From Halobacteriales archaeon QS_1_69_70 (lineage in GTDB: Archaea > Halobacteriota > Halobacteria > Halobacteriales > Haloarculaceae), in the NCBI GenBank assembly GCA_003021005.1, contig PXRI01000008.1:124001-188000 (forward strand): a DNA stretch of 64,000 bases, given 5' to 3'. Under the pieces are notes generated by a model. It worked only from the letters and a program-made list of their open reading frames with translations, did no database searches and had not been told where the DNA came from. Position 1 is the first letter of the stretch. The number at the start of each line of letters is the position of its first letter. This document shows, piece by piece, positions 24,235-32,925 of this stretch. The position numbers and the translations under genes were made by a program.

Positions 24235-26079
24235 ATGCGTCTTCCGAATTACTCTATGCGTAAATGGAGTCAACCTCCACGCATGTCTGAAGACGAAATC
24301 GGCGAGGTTACACGACGGGAGAAGATACATGCGCTGTTGGATGTTGCGAAGTTCAACCCGAAGTTTACGATTCTGATCGTCGTTCTCGGACTGGGGGCGG
24401 CAATACTGGAAGGAGTCGGACTCGGATTCATTCTGCCGATCATCGAAATAGTGCAGTCAGAGAATCCTGCCGCAGAAGCTGACGGGGTCCTTGGTGTCTT
24501 CGTGACCGTCTATCGTACGATTGGAATACCTTTTACGCTGCAATTCGTCATAATGGGGGTCGCGTTGGTGATGATCGTCAGATACACGCTGAGCTTCATG
24601 GTTGCCTGGTTTCGTGAAGCACTTCGGACGTACTACATCCGAGATCTCCAAATCCGGGCCTTCGATAACGCACTCGATGCGAAAGTGGAGTTTTACGATC
24701 AAGAGGGATCGGACGACATTCTCAATGCAATCATCACACAGACGTTCTACGCGGGTCGAGTGATTATGCGTGTCGTCAAGTTCATCGCACAGTCCTTCCT
24801 CTCGATTGTCTATCTGTTCATCGCAATAGTTGTCGCACCTATGCTCACATTTTTCACGATCGTTGTGCTTGGCGGGATCACCGTCCTCATGCGGCGGGTT
24901 ATCGAGCCGGGGTACGATCTCGGAGACAAAGTGGCCGACGCGAACGAACAGCGACAGGCGGCAGCCCAGGCCGGGACACAGGGAATCCGAGATATCCGCA
25001 TCTTCGGCGTCGCAGACGAGCTTTTCGAAGATTTCGGCGAAGCGGTCAACAGGTATACCGGTGCCCGGATATCACTGCGACGGAACGAGGCCGCGATACA
25101 GAATTTCTACAATTTGCTGGTATCCGTCTCGGTCTTCGCGCTGATATACTTTGCACTCACCTTTGCAAACCTCTCTATCAGCTCACTTGCGATTTTCCTG
25201 TTTGCAATGTTCCGGCTGGGACCGAGAATGAGTAGACTGAATCAAACGTTCTATCGCATCGAGAACGACCTCCCGCATCTCGTCCGAACCCAGGAGTTCA
25301 TCGGGACGCTCAAACAACACGAGGAACCGAACACAGCGACAGGAAAAGTCCCAGAGGTCGAACACGTGGAATTCGAAGATGTCCGGTTCTCGTATGACGG
25401 CGAAGAGAACATTATTCGGGGAATCGATTTCGAAGTAGAGCGGGGCGAGTACATCGCATTCGTGGGTGAGTCCGGTGCTGGCAAGTCGACCATCGTCTCT
25501 CTCCTGGCACGACTATACCAACAGTACGATGGTGACATCCGGGCGAATGGGGTTCCGATAGATGACATGGATATCGGCGAATGGCGGGATCGGATAACCG
25601 TTGTACGGCAGAATCCGTTCATATTCGACGATACCTTGGAGTACAATCTCACTATTGGGAATCGGGATGCTACTGACCGGGAGATAGAGCGGGTGTGTGA
25701 GATAGCCCGCGTCGACGAGTTTCTCGACGAACTACCGGAGGGCTACGACACACTCCTCGGTGACGACGGCGTTCGACTCTCGGGCGGCCAGAAGCAACGT
25801 GTTGCACTGGCACGGGCGCTTCTCCAAGACGCCGATCTCCTGATCCTCGACGAGGCGACGAGTGATCTGGATTCAAACCTCGAAAGGGAGGTCCAACAGG
25901 CGATCGAAGGGATGGACCGGGAGTACGCCATCATCGCGATTGCCCATCGGCTCTCGACGGTCGAGAACGCCGAGCGTATTTATACTGTAGAGGACGGCCG
26001 TATCTCAGAATGTGGTTCGCATAGTGACTTACTCTCGAAGGAAGGTACGTACGCCGAACTATATGCGATTCAGTCGTAG
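24235..26079 (+). CDS. ABC transporter, fused permease and ATPase (glycan/lipid exporter type)
   Basis: A 614-residue half-transporter. Six membrane helices occupy about residues 40-330. The ATPase follows, with Walker A GESGAGKST (about 410), signature LSGGQKQR (about 515), Walker B LLILDEATS and the switch histidine in IAHRLST. It belongs to the MsbA/PglK class that flips lipid-linked oligosaccharides or exports polysaccharides, working as a homodimer. It opens the glycan locus, so it probably flips the lipid-linked glycan made by the following genes (inference). Three in-frame ATGs (24235, 24256, 24283) are possible starts. The 246 bases before it contain no gene. A decayed copy of its C-terminus follows. 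Confidence 0.85.
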   Translation: MRLPNYSMRKWSQPPRMSEDEIGEVTRREKIHALLDVAKFNPKFTILIVVLGLGAAILEGVGLGFILPIIEIVQSENPAAEADGVLGVFVTVYRTIGIPFTLQFVIMGVALVMIVRYTLSFMVAWFREALRTYYIRDLQIRAFDNALDAKVEFYDQEGSDDILNAIITQTFYAGRVIMRVVKFIAQSFLSIVYLFIAIVVAPMLTFFTIVVLGGITVLMRRVIEPGYDLGDKVADANEQRQAAAQAGTQGIRDIRIFGVADELFEDFGEAVNRYTGARISLRRNEAAIQNFYNLLVSVSVFALIYFALTFANLSISSLAIFLFAMFRLGPRMSRLNQTFYRIENDLPHLVRTQEFIGTLKQHEEPNTATGKVPEVEHVEFEDVRFSYDGEENIIRGIDFEVERGEYIAFVGESGAGKSTIVSLLARLYQQYDGDIRANGVPIDDMDIGEWRDRITVVRQNPFIFDDTLEYNLTIGNRDATDREIERVCEIARVDEFLDELPEGYDTLLGDDGVRLSGGQKQRVALARALLQDADLLILDEATSDLDSNLEREVQQAIEGMDREYAIIAIAHRLSTVENAERIYTVEDGRISECGSHSDLLSKEGTYAELYAIQS

Positions 26080-26192
26080 ATGATAACTATAAGGGGGCGT
26101 CTCAATTACAATTATCCAGAACATGATTCATATTAATTCGAAGTTTCCGAAACAGATGCAAATTCTGAGGGGAGCGATGTGTTCGTGATCGG

Positions 26193-26520
26193 TACAACCT
26201 CACGATCGGGAATCAAGACGTTTCACAGGACGAACTCAACAGAGTGACGCGTATCGCCTCCATTGATGACTTCTTGGACGAGTTACACAATGGCTACGAC
26301 ACCAACTCGGCAATGACAGTGTGCGGCTGTCGGGCAGATAGCGTCAACGATCGCTCTGGCTCGGGCTTTGTAGAAAGGTCCACCGACTTTCGACAGTGAG
26401 GAACGCGGATCGGATCTATTCTGTGGATGCAGGAAATCGTCGAATGGGACAGCACGAGGAGTTATAAATAAAGGGGTATAGTACGCCAAACTGAATGCTA
26501 TTCAATCTCAGAGTGGATAA
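26193..26520 (+). pseudogene. Decayed C-terminal part of a second ABC-exporter ATPase domain
   Basis: Across three frames the sequence parallels the end of the preceding gene: YNLTIGNQDVSQDELNRV, then ASIDDFLDELHNGYDT, a shifted VRLSG-like signature, ADRIYSVDAG and finally VYAKLNAIQSQSG before TAA at 26518-26520. The matching residues in the intact gene are YNLTIGNRDATDREIERV and ELYAIQS. Several deletions and frameshifts are present. It is either a relic of a tandem duplicate or of a replaced transporter. Confidence 0.7.
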
Positions 26521-26578
26521 CAAGATATAAACGTATTTACTGACATCTTTCAAATACACTTGAAGATAGCTGACATCA

Positions 26579-27607
26579 ATGATAGCTAACAAAAACATAC
26601 TCGTTACGGGAGGTGCCGGATCGATTGGTCGGGCTCTCGTGTTTCGCCTTCTACAAAAGGATCCCAACGTGATTCGAATTTTCGATCAGAGCGAACCTGG
26701 GCTTGCTGCATTCAAAGCAGAAGTATGCGATGACCGTTGTCGGTTTTTGACAGGTAACATCCGTGACAAAAATCGTCTGGTTCGTTCAGTTGATGGAATT
26801 GACATCGTTGTTCACACAGCAGCGATGAAACATGTCGATATTAGCGAATACAATCCCTTCGAGGCGGTCAAAACGAACGTGATGGGGTTGCAAAACCTAA
26901 TCGACGTATCGATCGGTGCTGGCGTTGAGCGGTTCGTGTTCACGAGTAGCGACAAGGCTGCCCATCCCGCGAATACGATGGGAACGACGAAACTTCTTGG
27001 CGAAAAGCTCGTGACGGCCGCGAACAAATACAGTGGCAGTAGCGACATCCAACTCGCTTCCGTACGGTTCGGAAACGTGATCAATTCCTCGCAATCGGTG
27101 ATTCCGATCTTTCACGAACAGATTAAGGAGGGCGGCCCAGTTACCCTCACGGACCCACAAATGACTCGCTTTTTCCTTACCTACGACGATGTCGCCGAGT
27201 TAGTTTTCGAGGCTGTGAACTATACTGAAGGCGGCGAGATTTTTGTCCACAAGATGGATGCGATACGCATTAAGGATCTCGCAGAGGCGATGATCGACGC
27301 GATAGCTCCCACTTACGGATACGATCCTACAAATATCGAAATTACGCAGACTGGTAGACGTGTTGCAGAAACGTTCCATGAGGAGATTCTCACCGAACGG
27401 GAAGTATCACGGACTATCGAAAACGAGTCGCTCTACGCCGTTATACCGGAGCAATCCGGTGAAAACGGGTATCTCACCCACAATGGAATTCAGGGTTTTG
27501 AGCCTGTTAATGGGGTCGTGCGCTCTTCAGAGAACGCGGAAAAGTTGACGCGAGAAGAAATCTATCGGCTGCTTCGAACGGAATTCGAGGATGAGATTAC
27601 AACATGA
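26579..27607 (+). CDS. UDP-N-acetylglucosamine 4,6-dehydratase-like SDR (CapD/FnlA/PseB group)
   Basis: A 342-residue extended short-chain dehydrogenase. It has a nucleotide-binding loop GGAGSIG (about 11-17), VVHTAAMKHVD, and SSDKAAHPANTMGTTK, the CapD-group substitution for the usual YxxxK segment. The later segment PQMTRFFLTYDDVAELV is also typical. These enzymes remove water from UDP-GlcNAc to give 4-keto-6-deoxy sugars for FucNAc, pseudaminate or bacillosamine-type sugars. It overlaps the next gene by four bases. The TATA-like AGATATAAACG (about 26523-26533) implies a short leader of about 25 bases. Confidence 0.82.
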   Translation: MIANKNILVTGGAGSIGRALVFRLLQKDPNVIRIFDQSEPGLAAFKAEVCDDRCRFLTGNIRDKNRLVRSVDGIDIVVHTAAMKHVDISEYNPFEAVKTNVMGLQNLIDVSIGAGVERFVFTSSDKAAHPANTMGTTKLLGEKLVTAANKYSGSSDIQLASVRFGNVINSSQSVIPIFHEQIKEGGPVTLTDPQMTRFFLTYDDVAELVFEAVNYTEGGEIFVHKMDAIRIKDLAEAMIDAIAPTYGYDPTNIEITQTGRRVAETFHEEILTEREVSRTIENESLYAVIPEQSGENGYLTHNGIQGFEPVNGVVRSSENAEKLTREEIYRLLRTEFEDEITT

Positions 27608-28548
27608 CGCGTGGTAATGTCGCTGTGACTGGTGCAGCAGGTTTTATAGGTCGATGGGTCGTCAACGAACTGCTTGAGCGGGGGTTCAATGTACTTGGGC
27701 TCGACAACCTCTCAAATGGATCCCGACGAAACGTCGCCGAGTTCGAGCCGATGGAGGAGTTTAATCTCACGGTTGGTGATGTCACTAATCAGGAAGTCGT
27801 CAATGAATTACTTGAGGATGATATCGACGCGTGCATACATATGGCCGCAGAAATCGACGTGGAGGAAAGCCTCGATGATCCGCACTCCCACTTTGAGGCG
27901 AACGTCATTGGCACCCAGCACGTCCTCGAAGCATGTCGTGAAACCGAGACATGTCTGGGGCTGGTCGGAACATGTATGGTGTATGATTTGGTCGAATCCG
28001 AGGAGGGTATCGATGAATCCCATCCGGTAAAGCCAGCCTCGCCGTACGCCGGGACAAAGCTCGCTGCGGAAAACATCGCGGAGAGTTACTACGATGGCTA
28101 CGATTTACCAGTGACAATACTCCGGCCGTTCAACACCTACGGTCCCTATCAAAAAACCGGGATGGCAGGGGGAGTAGTCTCGATTTTCACCAATCGTGAC
28201 ATTGACTCGGAGCCACTGAAAATATTTGGGGATGGAACACAGACCCGTGATCTCATGTACGTTACCGACTGTGCGCGGTTTATCGTTGAGGGAACGTTTT
28301 CTGACGAGGCGACTGGAGAGATTATCAATGCCGGGACGGGATCGGATGTCTCTATCAACAATCTCGCCGAACTCGTCGCGACCGAGGGAACGGAGATCAC
28401 TCACGTCAAACATCATCACCCCCAGAGCGAGGTACAAAAACTGCTCTGTGATCCAACGAAAGCTAAAACTATGCTCGACTGGGAATCGGAGGTGTCGTTA
28501 GACGAAGGCATCGAAGAGCTTCGCTCTTGGCTCGTTGAATACTCATGA
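27604..28548 (+). CDS. NAD-dependent sugar epimerase/dehydratase
   Basis: A 314-residue extended SDR. It has GAAGFIG (10-16), LDNLSNGSRRNV, HMAAEIDVEESLDDP, and the active site SPYAGTKLAAE with YxxxK. RPFNTYGPYQK and IFGDGTQTRDLMYV are typical of UDP-glucose 4-epimerase and GDP-mannose dehydratase relatives. The catalytic Ser/Thr comes from GLVGTCMVYD. The exact substrate is not readable. It overlaps both neighbours by four bases (27604-27607, 28545-28548). Confidence 0.82.
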   Translation: MTRGNVAVTGAAGFIGRWVVNELLERGFNVLGLDNLSNGSRRNVAEFEPMEEFNLTVGDVTNQEVVNELLEDDIDACIHMAAEIDVEESLDDPHSHFEANVIGTQHVLEACRETETCLGLVGTCMVYDLVESEEGIDESHPVKPASPYAGTKLAAENIAESYYDGYDLPVTILRPFNTYGPYQKTGMAGGVVSIFTNRDIDSEPLKIFGDGTQTRDLMYVTDCARFIVEGTFSDEATGEIINAGTGSDVSINNLAELVATEGTEITHVKHHHPQSEVQKLLCDPTKAKTMLDWESEVSLDEGIEELRSWLVEYS

Positions 28549-29429
28549 CGCGCTTGTTGGTCACCGGTGGCAGCGGGCTCTTGGGAAGTACAGTCGCACG
28601 TCAGGGTGCGGAGCGGTATAATACAGTCACGACGACGTATCTGACCCGATCGGTCGACTACGCAGGCGTCGACTGCCGTAGAGTGGATCTAACTGATGAG
28701 GCAGCGGTCGCAGCCTTAGCGAAGTTTGCCCCCGACTATGTCGTTCATTGTGCTGCCATGACTGATGTCGACCAGTGCGAGCGCAAACCAGAAACCGCAG
28801 AGCGGTATAATGTTGGGATGGCGGAAAACGTCGCCAAACTTGCCGCCGAAACAGACGCGCGAATGATCCACCTCTCAACTGACGCTGTATTCGACGGTGA
28901 GGAGGGGAACTACACCGTCGAGAACGAGCCTGATCCTGTCAACGTATACGGACGGACCAAACTCGATGCGGAGTCGATCGTCCAGCAGGTCCACGAAGAG
29001 GTAGTCATTGTCCGGACGAACTTTTACGGATGGAATATGACGAGTGGCCAGAGCCTCGCGGAATGGGTGCTCTCGAAGCTTAGAGCTGGTGAAACCGTCC
29101 CAGCATTTGAGGATGCGTATTTCACTCCAATCTATACCGAGGATTTGACCACATACCTGTTCGAATTGCTCGAAAAGGAGTTCAATGGAACGCTCCACAT
29201 CCCTGGCCGAGAGCGATGTAATAAACTTGATTTCGCGCGTGTGATCGCCGATGTCTTTGACCTCGATTCATCCCTCGTGAATCCGTCCTTAATCAGTGAT
29301 GTTGACTTCGAGGCACCGCGCGGCAGGGACCTTTCTCTGTCTCCAGAAAGGACTGAGCAGCTGTTAGAGACGGCGGTGCCGACGCTCAAGAGAGGACTTG
29401 AAGAGATGCGACGCAACGAAAATGAGTGA
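28545..29429 (+). CDS. RmlD-type sugar reductase (dTDP-4-dehydrorhamnose reductase family)
   Basis: A 294-residue protein of the RmlD family: TGGSGLLGSTV, HCAAMTDVDQCE, HLSTDAVFDGEEGNY, VYGRTKLDAE with YxxxK, and VIVRTNFYGW. RmlD-like enzymes reduce 4-keto sugars. Next to a CapD/FnlA-like dehydratase this fits the WbjB-WbjC step of UDP-L-FucNAc synthesis, or a 6-deoxy-sugar step in sialic-acid-like synthesis. Both readings are inference. Confidence 0.8.
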   Translation: MTRLLVTGGSGLLGSTVARQGAERYNTVTTTYLTRSVDYAGVDCRRVDLTDEAAVAALAKFAPDYVVHCAAMTDVDQCERKPETAERYNVGMAENVAKLAAETDARMIHLSTDAVFDGEEGNYTVENEPDPVNVYGRTKLDAESIVQQVHEEVVIVRTNFYGWNMTSGQSLAEWVLSKLRAGETVPAFEDAYFTPIYTEDLTTYLFELLEKEFNGTLHIPGRERCNKLDFARVIADVFDLDSSLVNPSLISDVDFEAPRGRDLSLSPERTEQLLETAVPTLKRGLEEMRRNENE

Positions 29430-30093
29430 TGAGCGAGTTGTCGCGGTAATCCCAGCCCTAAACGAAAAACGGACGATTCAAATGGTTGTTGAGGACGTAC
29501 TCGTTCACACCGATGAAGTGATTGTTGTCGATGACGGATCAACAGATGAGACTAGCAAGCGTGCACGAGATGCGGGTGCCGTCGTTCGGAAACACGAGAC
29601 AAACATGGGATATGACCGGAGTATCGACGAGGGTTTTTCACTAGCTGCCGAGCGCGGCGCTACCATTGTGTTTACTTTCGATGCAGACGGGCAACACCAC
29701 GCTGGAGACATCCCGAAGATGATCAATCCAGTAATTACCGAGGAGTTTGATGTCGTGGTCGGTCAACGACCGGCAAAAGCGCGCTTCGTCGAGAGGCTTT
29801 TCGCGACCTATACACAAACGCGCCTGTGCGTCGCTGACCCCCTCTGTGGGTTTAAGGTGTATCGGACCGAGGTATACCGGGAGGTTGGCCACTTCGACAC
29901 GTACTCGACGATCGGGACGCAGTTAATGCTTGAAGCAAAAAAGCGAGGGTATCGGATACAGCAACGCCGGATCAGTCTTGATGAGCGCGAGGACAAATCG
30001 CGGTTCGGACAACAACTAGAAGCGAACTGGAAGATCCTGCGCGCGATGATTCGACTTATCTGGTTCGATTTGACTACACCTTCTCCCAAGTGA
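29422..30093 (+). CDS. Family 2 glycosyltransferase (dolichol-phosphate sugar transferase type)
   Basis: A 223-residue GT-A fold: VVAVIPALNEKRTI at the start, VDDGSTDET, then DADGQHHAGDI, where the DAD is the metal-binding DxD. LCGFKVYR follows. There is no membrane helix, so it is a DPM1/AglD-like soluble type that would charge a dolichol phosphate or extend a lipid-linked glycan. The ATG at 29422 is preferred and overlaps the previous gene by 8 bases. Its 3' end overlaps the convergent NeuB gene by 20 bases. Confidence 0.8.
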   Translation: MSDERVVAVIPALNEKRTIQMVVEDVLVHTDEVIVVDDGSTDETSKRARDAGAVVRKHETNMGYDRSIDEGFSLAAERGATIVFTFDADGQHHAGDIPKMINPVITEEFDVVVGQRPAKARFVERLFATYTQTRLCVADPLCGFKVYRTEVYREVGHFDTYSTIGTQLMLEAKKRGYRIQQRRISLDEREDKSRFGQQLEANWKILRAMIRLIWFDLTTPSPK

Positions 30094-31132
30094 GGCAGTC
30101 CCCTTCCGGGATTTCCTCAGTCGCGGTACGGTCCACCACTAGGTCAATTTTGTTTGGTTCTATGGCGTGCCGGGGGGCGGGCCGGAGGCTGACAAGATCA
30201 CCTTCTGTGATCACCTCGCCCACCTCAATCTGGCGATTTGCCCGGAGACACCGTCGCTGAAGGATAATGGTCTCTTCCTCTTCCTCATAGATAACTTTCT
30301 GCCCAGTACCCAGCGCCTTGTTGAGGTTTCGCACCTCTTTCACCATATGCTCGAACTCCTCAACGTTCATCGCAAAGCTGTGATCCGGACCTTCTCGAGA
30401 TTTATCATCAGTAAAATGTTTTTCGATGACACATGCACCGCGGCTCACTGCGCCGAGCGGGACCGTACTCCCCGACGTATGATCGGAGTAACCGATCGGG
30501 GCTTCGAACGCCTCTTCTAGCGTTGACATAGCTCGGATATTGGCTGATTCGAACTTGGATGGGTAGTTCGTGACACACTGGAGCAAAATGACATCGTCAT
30601 TGCCGGTTGATCTGATTGCTTCGAGTGCTTCCTCGATTTCCCCCAGTGAGGACGCCCCAGTTGAGAGAATCACCGGATCTCCCTGTTCGGCGACGTACTT
30701 CAGGAACGAGTGCCAAGTGATGTCCCCAGATCCGATTTTAAACGCTGGCATCCCGATATCAGATAATTGATCGACCGCGTCCCTGTCGTAGGGAGTACAG
30801 AGGAAATCAAGCCCCTGGTCAGCGGTATAGGCGGCGAGTTCATCGACCCATCCTCTTGGGAGTTCGGCGTTTTTGTACGTTTTGTAAACGGATTGTTCCC
30901 AGCCTGCCTGAAAACCAGCTTTGAGACCGTCGAAACCATACTGGGAAACAATCTTATCGGCATCGAACGCCTGGAACTTAGCGGCGTCAGCACCACAGTT
31001 GGCCGCGAGGTCAATAAGCTTCTTCGCTCGCTGTTTGCTCCCGTCGAAGTTCGAACCAATCTCAGCAATGATATACGTCTTGTCGGGGGTTCCGAGTTGT
31101 CGCTGTCCAAGGGACACGTCGCTGGTGGTCAT
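30074..31132 (-). CDS. neuB: NeuB-type sialic/legionaminic/pseudaminic acid synthase
   Basis: A 352-residue protein. A TIM-barrel NeuB domain (TYIIAEIGSNFDGS, KFQAF, FLCTPYD, AFKIGSGDI, LSTGASSLGEIEEA, GYSDHTSG, VIEKHFT) is followed by a C-terminal SAF antifreeze-like domain (about 290-352, RRCLRANRQIEVGEVI). It condenses phosphoenolpyruvate with an N-acetyl sugar to make a nine-carbon acid. Length and both domains are complete. A TATA box TTATATATAA about 25 bases before the ATG shows a leaderless transcript of its own. The cytidylyltransferase that would activate the product lies just upstream on the same strand. Confidence 0.9.
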   Translation of the reverse strand: MTTSDVSLGQRQLGTPDKTYIIAEIGSNFDGSKQRAKKLIDLAANCGADAAKFQAFDADKIVSQYGFDGLKAGFQAGWEQSVYKTYKNAELPRGWVDELAAYTADQGLDFLCTPYDRDAVDQLSDIGMPAFKIGSGDITWHSFLKYVAEQGDPVILSTGASSLGEIEEALEAIRSTGNDDVILLQCVTNYPSKFESANIRAMSTLEEAFEAPIGYSDHTSGSTVPLGAVSRGACVIEKHFTDDKSREGPDHSFAMNVEEFEHMVKEVRNLNKALGTGQKVIYEEEEETIILQRRCLRANRQIEVGEVITEGDLVSLRPAPRHAIEPNKIDLVVDRTATEEIPEGDCLTWEKV

Positions 31133-31183
31133 GACAATTGATAGGATTGGCTTATATATAAAACCAGATGACGGGGATCAAGA

Positions 31184-31945
31184 TTAGTTGAGTTGAAAGT
31201 CTTCCGGGGAAGCGTGATCGGTGATGTTGACGATTTCAGGGTGGCGTTCAAACAGTTCGAACACCGCCTGCTGATCGAATGTCCACGAACCATTCGTATA
31301 TAGGTGTTCGTATATTGTCCGTATGAACTCCAGATCAGAGGAATAGTCGACGCTCCAACGTAGTACGGTGTCTTCGTCGGTGGTGCTGTACTGCGAGGTG
31401 TCGAGTAGATTCTCAACGGTCGCCGTCTCAAAGGAGTCGGAACGCCGCATGTAAGTAGTAACGTGTTCTCTATCTTCCTCACGGGTAACTTCATCCCAAG
31501 CACGTTCTAGGATTTCGCCATGCATCGCTTCAACGTCAAGTCCATTCGGATACTCGACTTTCGTGTTGACGTACTCGCTGTCGCCGCCCCGAAAGGTACG
31601 GATCGTCCGGTCAATAATCGTCGGAGAGATGAGCGGACAGTCGGAGGTGATGCGAACGACTGTCTCTGCGTCGGTCTCCTTTGCTGCTTGATAGTAGCGG
31701 TCAAGCACATCCGCTTCACTCCCCCGAATATAATTATATGCTTCCTCCTCGCAGAACGTCACTATTTGATCGTCCTTTTCCTCAACGGTCGTCGCAACGA
31801 CAGTCTCATCGAGCAATGATGCGACACGTGTCCTCTCAACGACGTGCCACAGCATCGGTCTACCGACAATGTCCCTCAGCACCTTGCCCGGAAGACGGGT
31901 TGATCCCATTCTAGCCTGGATGATCGCAACTGTACGTTCGGTCAT
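31184..31945 (-). CDS. SpsF/NeuA-like cytidylyltransferase
   Basis: A 253-residue nucleotidyltransferase. It has IIQARMGSTRLPGKVL at the N-terminus, the SpsF/KdsB-type nucleotide loop, then VRITSDCPLISP with a metal-binding Asp. The family activates acidic sugars as CMP derivatives. Placed 51 bases upstream of neuB on the same strand, it most likely activates the NeuB product (inference). Length is normal for SpsF-type enzymes. Confidence 0.85.
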   Translation of the reverse strand: MTERTVAIIQARMGSTRLPGKVLRDIVGRPMLWHVVERTRVASLLDETVVATTVEEKDDQIVTFCEEEAYNYIRGSEADVLDRYYQAAKETDAETVVRITSDCPLISPTIIDRTIRTFRGGDSEYVNTKVEYPNGLDVEAMHGEILERAWDEVTREEDREHVTTYMRRSDSFETATVENLLDTSQYSTTDEDTVLRWSVDYSSDLEFIRTIYEHLYTNGSWTFDQQAVFELFERHPEIVNITDHASPEDFQLN

Positions 31946-32219
31946 TGCTCCATGTTTTGTTTTTTGGCGGATGTTTCTTTTGAAGACGACCGCAAGTTGG
32001 CCACTCCGAACGGCTGTGAGGATGATAATCTCTTTTATCCTCAGTACCTCACAAAGCGTCGCCAGCTAACTCGTTCTGAGTCGCTCAATCTGTCCTGCTG
32101 AGCTACCATTACCGAGAGAAACAACGTCATGATAGGAAGAGCTTTCGCGTCGGCGGCTGGCCGCTGTCGACAGCGACAGCATCGCTATTCACTCCGCTGG
32201 CTTACTCGGTCGGTAGTTA
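31946..32219. other. Intergenic stretch with a hairpin
   Basis: No gene. A perfect 7-bp inverted repeat TGAGGAT...ATCCTCA with a 13-base T-rich loop lies at about 32016-32042. It could be a terminator or part of an IS end. IS debris begins at its right border. Confidence 0.4.
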
Positions 32220-32559
32220 TCAGTCAAACCGGTTATCAGGTGGCCGGTTCGCGGGGACGGCGCGACGCACCGCGAAGGCCGTCCATGCAGCTCGGCAAAC
32301 CATATTGACGAACTCCTTGTACGGCCACCAGCAGAGGCGACGCCCGTCTCGGCAAGGCGTCGCCACGTTTTCGTAGTAGAGATACCGCCACACTTTCTGT
32401 AGCAGCAGACTCACCACGACGTACAGCACTCTCGCCGTCGCATCTCGCATCGTTGTCGTCGCTATCGCTTGCTCAGACTATCGATAGCTCGACTCGATAA
32501 TGATAGACGGCCTTGACCTCGGTATCAAGGCCGTCGAGAACACCGAGGAACTCAGCGAG
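32220..32559 (-). pseudogene. Remnant of a DDE transposase
   Basis: Reverse-strand pieces read FLGVLDGLDTEVKAVY, then after a break RDATARVLYVVVSLLLQKVW and later AVRRAVPANRPPDNRF before TGA. This is the C-terminal pattern of haloarchaeal DDE transposases (helix VLYVVVSLLL...VWRYLYY). The catalytic core is missing. I cannot fix the IS family. Confidence 0.6.
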
Positions 32560-32840
32560 GACGCTGCTGGCGTCTCGCCGTCCTCGAGGGCGCCCCGTCA
32601 GCATGTAGGTTTTGTTCTGGATCGACAGGAGCATAGGGTTAATATTGTTCATCATCGAGCCGGAACCGGTCTCGTCAGCTGCGACGTGACCCCGCACGGC
32701 GACCAGCTTCGAGCTGTAGCTCCGCCTTGTCAACCCAGTTGTAAATGGTGGATCGGGCGCGACTGACACCGAATGGTTTAAGAATTGAGATGGTGTTAGA
32801 AAGTGATAGATCATCAAAGATGGATTTGAATACATAGCTT
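32560..32840 (-). pseudogene. Remnant of an IS6-family transposase
   Basis: On the reverse strand the frames give DDLSLSNTISILKPFGVSRA, STIYNWVDKAELQ, then in shifted frames HVAADET, FRLDDEQY and APVDPEQN. This order matches haloarchaeal IS6-type transposases (helix-turn-helix, then the first DDE aspartate in AVDET, then ...NDEQYWLYAAVDP). Stops and frameshifts are frequent. It is fused to the other transposase remnant. Confidence 0.65.
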
Positions 32841-32925
32841 CATTAGCAACCTCGGTGTCGCCTTTTGTTCCACAAAACTTAATCGAATATAGATCAAACA
32901 ACTGTCAAGGCCGTCATCCTCGGGC

